A stretch of 64,000 nucleotides of DNA from Calliopsis andreniformis (Eukaryota; Arthropoda; Insecta; Hymenoptera; Andrenidae), in NCBI RefSeq assembly GCF_051401765.1, contig NC_135066.1, positions 22,943,501 to 23,007,500 of the forward strand, given 5' to 3'. Below are positions 24,201 to 34,447 of the stretch, in pieces. The position numbers were made by a program, and so were the translations under genes. Under the pieces are notes generated by a model. That model made no database searches. It was given only the letters and a program-made list of their open reading frames with translations, and was not told the DNA's origin. Positions within the stretch are counted from its first letter, which is position 1; every line of letters starts with the position of its first letter.

Positions 24201-25233
24201 TTGCGTATACACGTATTGTGATCTCATACTAACTATTTACGTAGATGACATTGTATTGTTTAGTAAAAATGCGAGTACGTTAGAAAAGGTGAAAGTACTA
24301 TTAATGTCAAAGTATGAAATAAGAGATTTAGGTTTAGCATCTTACTTACTAGGAATAAGTATAAGTTACACTACTAACCAAACCATGAAATTATCGCAAG
24401 AGCTGTACATACAAAAACTGTTAGACGAGTATAATGTGATAGAATGTAAAACCACTAACACGCCAATTGAATTGGGTTTAAAATTATCAAAGTTTCATGG
24501 TCCTTCAAGCGAAGCAGAAAAGGACGAGATGAAAAATGTCCCGTATAGACAACTAGTCGGATCGTTGATGTATATAGCGTTAGCGACTCGGCCGGATATA
24601 ATGTATGCGGCGTCGAAATTAGCGCAATTTGTGTCGAATCCCGGTAAGATACATTGGGTGCAAGCGAAAAGAGTGTTAAAATACTTGTATACTACTAAAA
24701 CGAAAGCTTTAACGTATAGTCAGGGAAGTAATGATATAGAAATATACAGCGATGCAGATTGGGCAACTGATGTTGACGATAGGCATTCATATAGTGGCAT
24801 GGTAGTATTTTTGGGAGGTAACCCAATTTCTTGGAAATCCAGTAAACAGAAATCCATATCCACTTCAACTATGGAAGCGGAATATGTTGCGTTAGAAAAT
24901 GCTGTAAAAGAGGCAATATGGATGAACATGATGTTCAAAGAATTACGGTCATTGAAAAAATTAGATATTCCTCGTGAACCATACATTGTTAGGTGCGATA
25001 ATAGATCAGCTATAGATTTTACCCATAATAGAGTAGAAAGATCAAGATCAAAACATATAGATATAGCGTATCACATAACCAGGGAAAAGTATGAGGAAGG
25101 GTTAATAAAACTAAAATATGTCGCGAGCAGTGATAATGTTGCGGATATACTTACAAAGGCATTGCCTCATAACATAGTATGTATTCATTCAAATAGATTA
25201 AGATTGTATGAGAGTTGTGCTTACGAAAGTTAA
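21208..25233 (+). CDS. gag-pol: Copia Gag-Pol polyprotein
   Basis: 1341 residues from the ATG at 21208 (GCAATGGC). An upstream in-frame GTG at 21172 is not a credible eukaryotic start. Residues ~1-225: UBN2-type Gag. CCHC zinc knuckle C227-x2-C230-x4-H235-x4-C240. Protease with LVDSG, catalytic D281. Integrase: zinc-binding HHCC from H425, then the catalytic triad D489 (HSDLCGP), D552 (RTDNG) and E588 (NGVAER), a DD35E spacing. Reverse transcriptase with D932 (HLDVK) and Y1011-V-D-D1014. RNase H with D1182, E1223 and D1264. All key residues are present and no frameshift separates gag from pol, so Gag excess must come from splicing or processing. Cleaved by its own protease, it packages, copies and integrates the element. 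Confidence 0.97.
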   Translation: MANSSQIVDRIDKLNGNNYRSWKYNTKMALVQRELWQHVTGEAGQPPADNAEARERFNRKEEKALATIALSIEPEHQIHIMDCEKPSEAWQTLAKVFEPKSRPRILQLKKQMVSIKLETDETMTSYLSRMKICSDSLKEAGYDISDDDLAYSMLCGLPDSYEGIVMALANLDDEKFKSSEVKGMLLSEYERRAAKESTYTEKRKEAYHQVKGTSHKQIEQKKDERKCFACGKQGHIATNCRLKDKNKRANWKSGTSSQCKYKDAFLLELNNVQLDNSWLVDSGATHHICKNKSWFSNYKPIVDETIYSADSSAQNSLKAVGIGDIDIETYVGNKTFSITLYNVYYVPNVRRNLLSASQIESRQKRLIIDNHKLQILNKRTNMIVGEAICKNGLYIVRAKVIRNSSNPAETHITCNNKLNDSDKWHRRFCHVNVGNINELSSKDLVRGLEKVRIKDVHCDGCSVGKSTKAPCRNIGIRQTKNVLELIHSDLCGPLPVKSIGGSRYFLTITDDYSRKITVYCLKTKDEVMSYIQRYIVRVERETDRKVKRIRTDNGLEFCNKDMTTFLDSLGIKHERSNAYTPQMNGVAERVNRTLLDLVRAMLKTAKLPDKFWAEALLTACYIKNRTIHAAIGNNVPEGIWTGNKPSVKHIRIFGCLAYVHLPKHGKLNSRAKECIFVGYSNQTRGYRLWDSSKDDIIHSKHVEFVEEICGFDYIYRKNTYETVIDGETIVDTRNEAELEKVEEDTEPGEDKNTSNSLTNETQEVEYNNEKTDVDYDASFQEVPYKETPIRTGRRGKVVRNPWGCKGKPKNVEINLAEVIEPLTFEHAMSLPQCEEWKVAMDEELQSLENRDTWEIVDKVEHMQCIGSKWVYKVKTDPAGNIIRYKARLVAQGFGQKKNVDYFESYAPVASISTIRLLLAMSMCQGWKVHHLDVKCAYLYGELTEEIYMRLPPGYNGLDTKVAKLKKPIYGLKQSGRNWNNAIDMFLVENGFQRLVSNNCVYTYCDLILTIYVDDIVLFSKNASTLEKVKVLLMSKYEIRDLGLASYLLGISISYTTNQTMKLSQELYIQKLLDEYNVIECKTTNTPIELGLKLSKFHGPSSEAEKDEMKNVPYRQLVGSLMYIALATRPDIMYAASKLAQFVSNPGKIHWVQAKRVLKYLYTTKTKALTYSQGSNDIEIYSDADWATDVDDRHSYSGMVVFLGGNPISWKSSKQKSISTSTMEAEYVALENAVKEAIWMNMMFKELRSLKKLDIPREPYIVRCDNRSAIDFTHNRVERSRSKHIDIAYHITREKYEEGLIKLKYVASSDNVADILTKALPHNIVCIHSNRLRLYESCAYES

Positions 25234-25242
25234 ATGTGTGAC

Positions 25243-25255
25243 AAAAGTGGGGGAA
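25243..25255 (+). other. Copia polypurine tract
   Basis: AAAAGTGGGGGAA abuts the right LTR. This purine-rich stretch (one T) resists RNase H and primes plus-strand DNA synthesis. Its position directly before the TG of the LTR is as expected. Confidence 0.92.
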
Positions 25256-25470
25256 TGATAGAGATTTGTCCCACATTTGAAATACGCGCGGTACTAGAGA
25301 CGCACGAGGCGTGTGCAAGTGTAGCGCCAGTGGTGTCTGTCGGTCGTAATTTGTTTTCTGTCTGTTAGATTCGATTGCGTAGTTCTGAACGATACAGCGT
25401 GTATTAACATACGATGTAAAGTCGAAGTGAATAAATATATTTTGTTTATTGATCCACAAAATCACCATCA
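25256..25470 (+). repeat. Copia right LTR (215 bp)
   Basis: Matches the left LTR base for base in my comparison. AATAAA at 25430-25435 is the likely poly(A) signal for element transcripts. Open frames on the opposite strand that cover both LTRs are the same shadow seen twice. Confidence 0.96.
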
Positions 25471-25475
25471 GTGAC
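25471..25475. repeat. Target site duplication, right copy (GTGAC)
   Basis: GTGAC directly after the right LTR, identical to 20833-20837. The pre-insertion site can therefore be reconstructed by joining the two flanks. Confidence 0.95.
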
Positions 25476-27117
25476 GATACTGTTCTGAATCTGTTAGGGC
25501 TGAAATCTCGGGGTTTATATAAGCCGAAAAATGAATGGGGATTCATAAGAAATTTCCATATAAGGAAACATCTCCAAAACATTGCCAATGTTGTAGTCCC
25601 AACAAATATCACTTGTAATCTTATTTCTACCGCTACAGTGTGTCTCCCACGGAAAATTTTTTTGACGCTACTTGCACACAATGGTGATATACAAAAATCG
25701 TGTTTCACTCTATGGCAATGTGCGACAATGTTTTGATAGAAGATTAAATTCTTGCGCTTGGCGTTTTCCAATGATTTCAATGGATTTGTTTACCCTAACA
25801 TCTTAAATTGGTTTTTTCAAATGATTGATGCTTTGTGGGACATTGGATTCTATAGGATAGATTTTTCAAGGGACCGTATATACCTGACATGCATTTGTTT
25901 ACCTTATTAAAGTATTTTATGGGGATTTCACGCCTGTTTGTGACATCGAAAAAAGGTTTAATTATTGTTAATCGAGCTGATTTTAGTCTAAAGAGAAATG
26001 TTATACACCTTTTTCAATTAAAGCAACTTATTTGATAATATAAGAGATTGTTTAATTTGATTCATAAAGATTCGTAAAATATTCATGAATGAAATCCAGT
26101 GAATGAGATCCAGTGTTGCTAATCATTAAAAAAACAGGAACCACTTATGGTAATGAAAAATTGTCACACTTCAAAATTCCATAGGTTCAATAATATTCAC
26201 TCAAAATGAATGCAATGAGAATTATATTCAGGGAAGTCTAGAATTATATTCTAGACTCGTCTAGAAGACTACAAAAAAATAATGTTTATAATTTTTCTTA
26301 TAACAGCATAGGATGCCAACTTGTGGTTTTTGGAATTTTATTATATGCCTTTTGAGCATACAGAAAGTTGCGTCATTTTTTTATTATGTTCAAATATTAA
26401 AAGCATCCGTGCCGCGTTTAAAGTTTTATGTGATAAAAAGTCCAATTAAGAAATATTTACGTCTAATCTGCAATTCCGGGTTTGTACATCAGTCCTTCAG
26501 TTTCTTCATTAAACTCATTGAGATTTACTAGTCACTAACTTGCATGTGTATTGACGAAAAAAAGCTTTCCTCACGGAAAAAATGCCAGTACATGATTAGC
26601 TTTTGTGCATAGAGCGACAGTTTCACTTTTTTAGAGACATTACTGTAACGAGTCTACTTCGAATATTAGCTATAAGTACTGTACAGGGCTGATAAGCTTT
26701 GCATCTGGAAAAATGGGATGTTTATCATTATAGTAGATAGGACCGCTTGATTTCATACACACTTTCGGACGTAGCGTATTGTTGGTCGAAGTGGTCGTAA
26801 CTGATAATTGAATTGACATATCCCTTATGTACAGAAAATTACCACTACGTTAACATGTGTGTCGGCTGCAACCTTACCAGTTCGGTACAGTACGTCAAAC
26901 TTAAAGAAATTTTTACGACTTAACAATCCCTACTTAAGAGAGGATAATATCTGTTGGATACTGATTTAAATGAAATTGAATAAAAGAATCAAAATAATTT
27001 GTTGCATCGAATTTGGAAAGATATTAACAAAGTTATGAAACTTTGAAGTTTAACATTAAAATTACCAGACTAGCACAATTACTGCTTAAAGACCTTATCC
27101 TGTAAACAGATTATGTT
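25476..27117. other. Host flank right of Copia, non-coding
   Basis: The first 300 bases are open in several frames on both strands but show no recognisable domain. A TATA-like TTTATATAAG occurs at about 25514-25523. A small palindrome around TCTAGAATTATATTCTAGA lies near 26236-26254. Otherwise AT-rich with nothing recognised. Confidence 0.3.
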
Positions 27118-27642
27118 GTGTCCGCGAAATCTTCAATTAAGAAGAATTTAACGTATATCACGAAGATATATTATCGTGAATCAAAATGTATATGTGAGGA
27201 TACTAGAGTGACTGCAAACTGGCTTAAACTCAACAAAGATATATTTGAAATATACAGTCCCAAGTGTTGCTTGTATGAAGGCTTGTTTTGCTCTGCTCTT
27301 CGTTACATTACTTCCTTCCGCGTCTTATGCAAACGTCCACGACTATTAGTTCCCTCGGAAAATATGACGAGAAAAATAAGCCTTGTGATTAGCTCTGAAA
27401 ATGCGCGCTATAGAGTATCTCAATCGGCACTCCTATTGGTTGAAAATTTAGGCGCGAAGAAATACCCGCACAAACCTTTGCTAAGAAGAGAAAGCGGTAG
27501 CATACTACCTCTAGATAATCTCCATGCGTCATGGGAAAAACCCACCCTTGAGTGGCCAGGTCCCGGCGTCCAGTGTCCGTTAGTGAAAGTCGCTGTTAAA
27601 AAAATTGACCGTTATCGTCCTTCTATACAAAACCACTGGTAA
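27118..27642 (+). other. Long unexplained open frame (174 codons)
   Basis: The longest open frame in the window not explained by a transposon. It lacks an ATG at its start (it opens at GTG; the first internal ATG with a fair context is near 27364). The second half (27290-27620) is richer in G+C. I recognise no domain, signal peptide or repeat. In DNA of this composition one such frame in 64 kb by chance is plausible. It could be an exon, part of an unknown transposon, or nothing. Confidence 0.2.
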
Positions 27643-27718
27643 GACACTTCTGAACGAATGAAAATGAATTCGCTTTTTAATAATAAACAAATTGAATTTA
27701 CAAAAAGAACATACGCTT

Positions 27719-28765
27719 CAACAGATTATACTCTTCTCCCGTTATTTTACGTGTATTGAACGTGCATTTATCGTGAAAGCTTATATTTTAAATCGGTATT
27801 CACTAACGTTGTGCATCAGAAATTTATAGCGAAAAATTCGGTCGGAATCGTATGCCTGATAACAAAACAGTTAAACGTTTGACCGAAAATTTGCGGGAGT
27901 TTGATACTATGGCAGATAGAGCACGATCTGGCCGCCCTCGAATGGGACGTTCAGTAGAAAATGTTCAAAATATGCAGGACACTGTTGAAAAAGATCCGTG
28001 TATGTCTTTTCGTCATCGCGCTTAGGAATTTGGTCTTTCGAGTAGTGTTGTACACAATATTTTAGACAAAGATTTGAAACTGTTCTCCTACAAAATGCAA
28101 CTAACTCAGCAGCTTGAAGGAAATGATCATCAACACAGACAAGAATATAGTACGTCAATAATAAATGTCATTAATGGTGATCTCAAATTTTATGAAGAAG
28201 TCATCATGACTGATGAGGCTTATTCCGACCTCAATGGCTCCGCTAATAAGCAGAATAGTCGTTTCTGTGGTGTTGAAAACCTATCTTTAATTCACGAACG
28301 ATCATTACATCCAAGTATAGTGACGGTTTGGTGTGGAATTTGGGCAAGAGGTGTCATTGGCCCGTATTTTTTTGAAGATGACGTACATTCATTAACGGTT
28401 ACTGGTATACATTATTGTGATATGTTGCAAAATTTCTTATTATTCAAAGTGGTTGAGTTAGGTTTGAAAACCATGTTACTCCAATAGGACCCGGAAAGGA
28501 ATATTTCCAGGTCGTTTGATATCTAAAAGTTGTGACATCGATTGGTCGTCTAGATCAGCCAACCTGACGGCCCCCGATTCCTTCTTCTGGGGTTTCTGAA
28601 AGAATTAGGTCTACGCAAATAAAGCGAGAATGCCAGAAAATTAGAAACACTTCCTCGAAAACTTGTGCATATAAATGTCATGCAAAGTACACTTCAAAGA
28701 GTTCGAATTTGTGTCGCGAATAGTGGTGGTTATCTGGGCGATATTGACCTTTATGTTTAACTCCC
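27719..28765 (+). pseudogene. Tc1/mariner-type (IS630 superfamily) transposase pseudogene
   Basis: Conceptual translation gives a nearly full-length transposase. An N-terminal helix-turn-helix region (27740-27900, frameshifted) is followed by a linker RARSGRPRMGRS, a second HTH block (FRHRA...LSSSVVHNIL), and the DDE domain with MTDEAY (first catalytic D at 28212-28214), IVTVWCGIWARG and DMLQNFLL. A TAG interrupts at 28023-28025. A second TAG falls just before the expected QDG of the second catalytic D. The third site reads SANLTAPD instead of SPDL..D, so its acidic residue is Asn. The C-terminus (TLQRV..CVANSGGYLGDI) is still legible. Several frameshifts occur after 28487. The inverted terminal repeats were not found; a possible right end is near 28830-28860. 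Confidence 0.85.
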
Positions 28766-31700
28766 AAGTTTCCATAAATACTACATGTATGCAAATCAGC
28801 AATCTTTCATTTCTTTTAAAAGTCATTTAAAATATGGGACTAACTTTTGGAATAGTCTGTATACATGTTTGGAACACTATGAATTATGTATTTTGTCAAA
28901 GACCTATACTTTGACAGACATGCGTTAGGCTTGATAATTTTAGTGTTAGCAATTTTTCACTACGATTTGTGCGATGCGATACATTTTGCCCTTAGTATAA
29001 ATCTTTTATTTTTGACGACACAAAAAATTTTTCAGTGCAGTTTGAATAGTATTAAGAATACACTGCAAAGAATATTTGTGTCTCAAATTCAGTTTTTTCG
29101 AGTATCCAAAGGTTACTTACTACAATCTAAAATATTAAATTATATAAATGAAGATATCTACATTAAAAAAATAAAAGTATAGATTCATGTTCTTTAGGGA
29201 AATTTTCACCAAATTTCATTCTTCTCCAGTCCTTTGACGTAGCAGACATAAAATACTGTACCTAAAAGAATATTCACATGAAAACAGTGTTTCTGAAAAG
29301 TAACTGGCGCAAGATTAAACGACGTGGTAAATTGACGCTCGCACGACATTCTCACATTTTTTCCCACGAACTTGTTTCTTTGATGTTACAGCGAAATTAC
29401 TTCTCTGGGCCTCCATTGTTTTAGGATGTGTAATTTCATGTATCTTGATGACACCCAACAGTGTCGTAACACAAACCAAAAGACCCGTCAGCGTTCTTTT
29501 GTTTTCACGATGTGCTTTTAAATGTCGTTTCTTTTGTCGTTCGCCTTGGAGGAGAAGCGGGAAAGAATGTCTAATGAAGCACCTCCTTGATCTTACAGTG
29601 AAAAAGACGACTTTGGAATTGTGTAACGAGTCACTGAGGACATACGCTGCAAAGTTAGCTGAAAGACCTGTTTGCTTTTCACTCTTTGTCCTGTTTCTGT
29701 AAAATACGATTTTCTAGTTGTTCGCGCTGACATAGAGTGTCACAGATTAAATCTTAAGCTAATTGTAAGTGCACTTATTAACTACCTGATTTTAAATTAT
29801 TTTTAAATGAATTGGAATTGATAGCTTCGTTTTTAGTTCGTTTCATATGAAGAAATAATTTTTTAAATATGATGTATGTAAAAAATGTAACAACTCATGA
29901 ATTTCTGGACGTTTAAAATAATATTTATACAACGACTCACAGATTCGTTCGTATGTGTTTAAAACATTAGCTACATTTGCAATATTTGTTTAGCTTTTTT
30001 AATTTTCATGCAAAATATAAAATATTGTGAAGATTTGAACATGTCAATTTTTTAAAATCTCGAGGTCTTCGTAAACAAATTTTTCACTGCAACATTCACT
30101 GCATTTATTATTTTGGTTCTGATGGAAAGTGCCTGTATCACAAAAATGATGCAATAACAAGTTCAATACAAGTTCATACTTATGCACGATAAAAAATAAG
30201 CTGAAGTTATTACAGTGTGTTGTAGAATTTATAAAAGTACTTTAACAGACCTGAGTTTAATAGAAACAGTAACAGACGACATTCTAGATTTAACAAAGCT
30301 GTTCCTACCATAATTATACTACAGTATAAGCTTGTCAATTTTACAAAGGTCTGTATCAGATTCTACACTGCTTAAATCTGCTTAGGAAACTTTTGCAAGA
30401 TCTGTATGACCATTTCTTTCCGTCTGGATTATTATACATGCATATATCGTTGTTCAATACGTTGACTGCCATGTGATTTAGGCATGTCTTGCCGAAAATA
30501 TATTTTGGAACAACTATCGAGAATCATTGAGAAAGACCTATTTTGTGTCATAAATAATGTAAGAAAAGGGTGGAAAAAGTGTTTCGAATGTAATCGAGGT
30601 ACATTCGAACATTTGTTATAAGTATTCAACGATTTTAAAATTAATTTCGGTAAGTAAATGGCCTACGATGTCTTTAAATTGCAATAACTTTAAAATTAGT
30701 AGTTTTAAGGCATGAATCCTTTAACACTTTCTTCTAGAAGAGAAAAATGTGCATCGACTTAAAAGTATGGGGCTTAATATAAAAAATAGATGCAGTCGAA
30801 TATTTTAGTTGCAGTAATGCAAAAAAATGCAAAAAATTCTAAATCATTTAACTTGTTCTATAACATTAGGGTCCTGTCTACAAGTATTTTAAAAATATAG
30901 CTTATTTTCACTGCGTAGGACACCTTGTATATAAAAAACAAAAATCGTTTGTTTCGAAGTTTTGAATCAGAAGTTCTCATCAAAATGGTCCTTATTAATC
31001 AAATTTCAGAAAGACATTTCCATACATTTATTATAAAAGAAAAGGACAGAGAAAAGTTAGTGTTTGTTTAGTTCCGTCGTATTTCCGACAACGCGAAATT
31101 ACTGGGTGTCCTGTAGACGTGGCCGCATTTACCGGATAATGAAAACTTTAATTGCCTCTAAGCAAGACGACGACATGACAATTCGTTTGCAGGGGAAAAT
31201 TGTACTTGCGAGGGCGCGCGAGACAACTTCTCGGCGGACTTTTACATAAATGAAGAAATCCCGTAACTCGCAGCCTTTGTACCTCGGAACTATAATGATA
31301 CCCTAGTTTCCCTCGTACAATCATAATTGAATTCGTATTCGTATCTTGCCATCTTTGAAGGGAAAACGCTTCGTTGGAAGATAGCGAAGCAAGCAATTAA
31401 TAAATACCATATAAAAGGTTAGGCGCAAGGTAGTTCATGGAGTAGTCAAAAAATTTCATAGATAGGGTCCTTCAAAGGAGTAAGTACAGAATATGGAAGA
31501 AAACTTTCTTTCGGTATTCATATTTTATAAACATATTTGTATCTAATTTTAACTCTCACCGTTAGTCGATTTGATCTAAAATTTAATTTCAATTTCTAAT
31601 GCTATTTTTTTTAAATATGAACTTAGTTTACATAAAATTCGTTGACTTTTAATGTTTTAATATTTAAGGTATAGATAGATTCTCATATTTATAGAGTATG

Positions 31701-32311
31701 CGTAATGCAAGCAGTTTCTATAAGGGTGATCTCAAAGAAAAAGAGTCACATGTGTGCGCCCTTACTATCTTAAGCGACTCGTATGAAAATATAATTTATA
31801 TCATTTTATGCGATAGAAAGTGATTCGATTATACTTGTATGTAATAGATATAAACTATGCACAAGCGTTACTGGAGGTCAAGTATCTCGGTGAGAAATTT
31901 TAATATACGAAAAAGTACAGAACCTACATAATGTACAAAGTGTACAAAGTATTGAAAATTGAATATATCTTATAATATTTGGAAAATGAACCTTTCTATT
32001 TGTAATTAAGCTCCATTTCTCTAATTGCGTTTATAAAAATAGGAATGTGTATTAAACACTTGCAGTCTAGTTATTGGATTTCTTTAAACAGATTCATCAT
32101 AGTTTGATAATATATTTTGGAGTAGAAAGAAATCCGAAATTATTGTTTAGAATGGAACCAGGGTTATTTTAATCAATTGAAATAAATTCGATAAAATATA
32201 CGAATACAACATTAATAAATGTACTTGTAGTACAATTTTGGTTTTGTTGCTTCTAAAAATTTTGATTCAAGTGCGATTATCTACGATTATCTACAGTATA
32301 TATACATATAT
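28766..32311. other. Non-coding AT-rich stretch with island near 31.2 kb
   Basis: No gene recognised. 31060-31400 is GC/CpG-richer and may be regulatory. One isolated transposon-end-like sequence, GACACCTTGTAT, occurs near 30919 with no partner found. Short open frames (28886-29182, 29445-29702) have no recognisable domain. Confidence 0.3.
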
Positions 32312-32400
32312 CGAAAACTATTGCGTCTAGCGAAATGGTATAAATGGGGCGATTGCTTATTTTTGAACGACGGATCCATCTACGTAAATAGTTTCTAAAA
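32312..32400 (+). repeat. Dispersed repeat, copy A
   Basis: About 90 bp starting CGAAAACTATTGCGTCTAGC match 49992-50085 in the same orientation at roughly 80% by eye, sharing CTAGCGAAATGGT, ATGGGGC and ATTGC.TATTTTT. No open frame. Probably part of an unidentified interspersed element. Confidence 0.6.
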
Positions 32401-32401
32401 T

Positions 32402-32457
32402 ATATAATATATAAATTAATATATAATATATTAGAAAATTACACACACACACACACA
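32402..32457. repeat. AT-rich low-complexity run and (AC)n microsatellite
   Basis: Alternating TA-rich sequence is followed by an uninterrupted AC repeat of about eight units at 32441-32457. It lies just after the dispersed repeat at 32312. Confidence 0.8.
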
Positions 32458-33192
32458 TAGCCATACGTAATCCATAAAGTAATATTCAATTACCTCCAGA
32501 ACTTGCCAATGCTTCAAGACGAGCTGAGAAGATGAGGTGACTGCCTTTGATGATCAATATTCAACACACTAGACACCCCTTTTCAAGGAAACTTCTAAAA
32601 CAGACAATTGGTTCGATTTATGTAGTTTAATTAATTGTAGAAGTTGGATGAAACCTTTTAATAGAATCATTAAAATTATATAGAACTGAAATAATTGAAA
32701 ATTATTGATTCTTTTCTGTAGTCTCTCTAAAGATTTTTCTTCTCATCGATTCTCAAGGAAATAGACCCCCAATTAATCGGTATTTACATTTTAGATAGAT
32801 GAAAGTATTATGTTAGTGGAATATGAATTGGTCTTCTCATTGAGCTTGTATCAAAACAGTACTTGATAATTCCATGGGAATTCGTACACTTTTTGGAGTG
32901 ATATATCGGATTTTATCCAAATTTGGATATGTTGCAGTCTTTAGTGATATTTAAACATATGTCGAAGAATTTTTCAAAATTTTGAAAATGACTTATTTTA
33001 TAGATACGAAAAATATAGTGCTAACTTTTCTTAAGAAGATTATAATTCTTGAACCACTAAACGCACGAGAATATGTTTCTTGGTAGTTATAGTGAACACA
33101 TAAGCGTGCTAAAAGAAATTGTTTTAGTTTAGAAATAGTTTTTTTTAAAACACTTTTTCTGTAATAGTTTCAAACAAATACGATGTTTTAGT
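32458..33192. other. Non-coding AT-rich stretch
   Basis: Nothing recognised. The last ~100 bases may belong to the extended arm of the element beginning at 33193. Confidence 0.3.
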
Positions 33193-34173
33193 ACCGGGCA
33201 CGATTTTAAAAATTTGAAAAAATTGAAGATACAGTCTTATTTGTCCTCTATACTAACATATTTTAAAAAATATAGACATTTGAAAATTGACTAAATGAAA
33301 ATTGATTAAAGGTGACACTGCGTCGCGTCGAAGTGTACCGCGTGGAGTTTGGTCGTACAGCTAGACAGCTATATTTTGACTGTTAGAGTAAACTTTAGCC
33401 GACAAATCAGACAGTATGTTGTTTGTTGGTATATAGGAATGAAAATGTCTTGTTCCGGAAATTCTTTTAGCTAATGCGTCTTTCTCTAGTAGTAGTTCTG
33501 AGTGTTCTTTATATTCTTTAACTGAGCACAATCTAAAATTAATGTTCTCAATGTTCGAAGTCGCTCAATCCAACAATTTTTGTGGTGTTGTGATCTAATC
33601 TTACAGTGGTCTTTGTAAACTGGTTTAAGGACTCGCGAACACCATCGCATGCATTTTTATCATATAAACTTGCAAAAAAGTGCCACTCTGCAGGGATTAT
33701 ACAATCTTTGAAATGAAAACTGAGATTAAGTAAATCATATTTATTTTTGTATTGAAAAGAAGCCGCATCAGAAAAGTATTTAATTTTTATAATGCCAGCA
33801 CCGTATTTTTCTATTAAAAACTGTATTAAATGTGTTTGAAATAAATGAGCAGCTATACCATCATGTTCGTGAGTGTTTGATATAATAACAAGCAACGAAT
33901 GTGTGTATTGTTGCTTGTTTGTTAGACCAATAGTAATTCTGAATTTCATCTTGAATAAGAAATGAATAATTTTCTGTGAAATCTCCAACACCAACAAATT
34001 CATAAAGCTACATTAATGGCAGGTATAGCCGCCTAGCCACTAGTGCCGTACGACCTTCAATCAATTTTCATTGGGTCAATCTTCAAATATCCATATTTTT
34101 GAACATATATCCATAAAGAGGATGAATAAAATTATATTATCATTTTTTTCCAATTTTTAAAATCGTGCTCGGT
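33193..34173 (-). mobile_element. Small DNA transposon with inverted repeats and a decayed gene
   Basis: The left segment 33193-33317 and the reverse complement of the right segment 34060-34173 align (about 120 bp, around 75% by eye). Outer ends are ACCGGGCACGATTTTAAAAA and ACCGAGCACGATTTTAAAAA; the inner block shares AATCAATTTTCAT. Between them, on the minus strand, is a frameshifted gene (33380-34010). Weak similarity continues outside both ends and a shared TTTCAAACAAAT occurs on both flanks (33168 and 34176), so the true termini and target duplication are unresolved. A gene enclosed by inverted repeats is the layout of a cut-and-paste transposon. Confidence 0.6.
33380..34010 (-). pseudogene. 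Frameshifted transposase-like gene with 'FSD..S.QYKNK' signature
   Basis: The main open piece (33548-34003) contains HEHDGIAAHLF, IKYFSDAASFQYKNKYD and IPAEWHFFASLYDKNACDG. Just upstream in a different frame is GVGDFTENYSFLIQDE, and downstream after a stop AKRISGTRHFHSYIP. I recall these blocks, in this order, from a family of uncharacterised predicted proteins repeated in insect and cnidarian genomes (usual forms FSDG..SQYKN and AEWHFFATSHGKG.CDG), but cannot verify it here. The acidic FSD and the flanking inverted repeats suggest an RNase H-like transposase. At least one frameshift near 33900 and one stop near 33548 make it inactive. The N-terminal part is missing. Confidence 0.6.
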
Positions 34174-34447
34174 TATTTCAAACAAATTTAACATGGCATT
34201 TGTATAAGTGGTTTATAATAAGAACAACTTTTTTCAAATTTCTTGATGTTTGAAATATATACAAATAAGTAGATTATTCTAATGGTTAGTGAAATTTATA
34301 ATATAATGGGCGTTTTAAACTTTAAGATTGTTCTCTTGAAAAAAATATGTTTAACTTAATATGTCTAATTCCCAAAAATAGTAGATGCTTCTCTCTTTTC
34401 TGTTAAAGTTTTAACAAAAATTAGAAAACAACCGACTGTGAAACCGA

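Larger units (their letters stand above)
20838..25470 (+). mobile_element. Full-length, apparently intact Copia LTR retrotransposon
   Basis: A 4633-bp element with every structural part present: 215-bp LTRs beginning TG and ending CA, a 5-bp target duplication (GTGAC), a primer binding site, a 155-bp leader, one uninterrupted gag-pol frame (21208-25233) and a polypurine tract directly before the right LTR. The LTRs match at every position I compared. Since both are copied from one template at insertion, this implies very recent integration. The order gag-PR-IN-RT-RH places it in Ty1/copia. It replicates through an RNA intermediate in virus-like particles. Nothing in the sequence suggests loss of activity, though expression cannot be judged from DNA alone. 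Confidence 0.97.

Noticed and set aside
25151..25780. 209-codon minus-strand frame
   Set aside because: It crosses the end of gag-pol, the right LTR and host flank. It exists only because of the recent insertion, and the ~100 codons in the flank match nothing I know.
28886..29182. 98-codon plus-strand hydrophobic frame
   Set aside because: It follows the dead transposase and is hydrophobic mainly because of T-rich codons. No family resemblance.
30914..30930. Complete transposon ending in GACACCTTGTAT
   Set aside because: Only one end is visible; no inverted partner within several kb.
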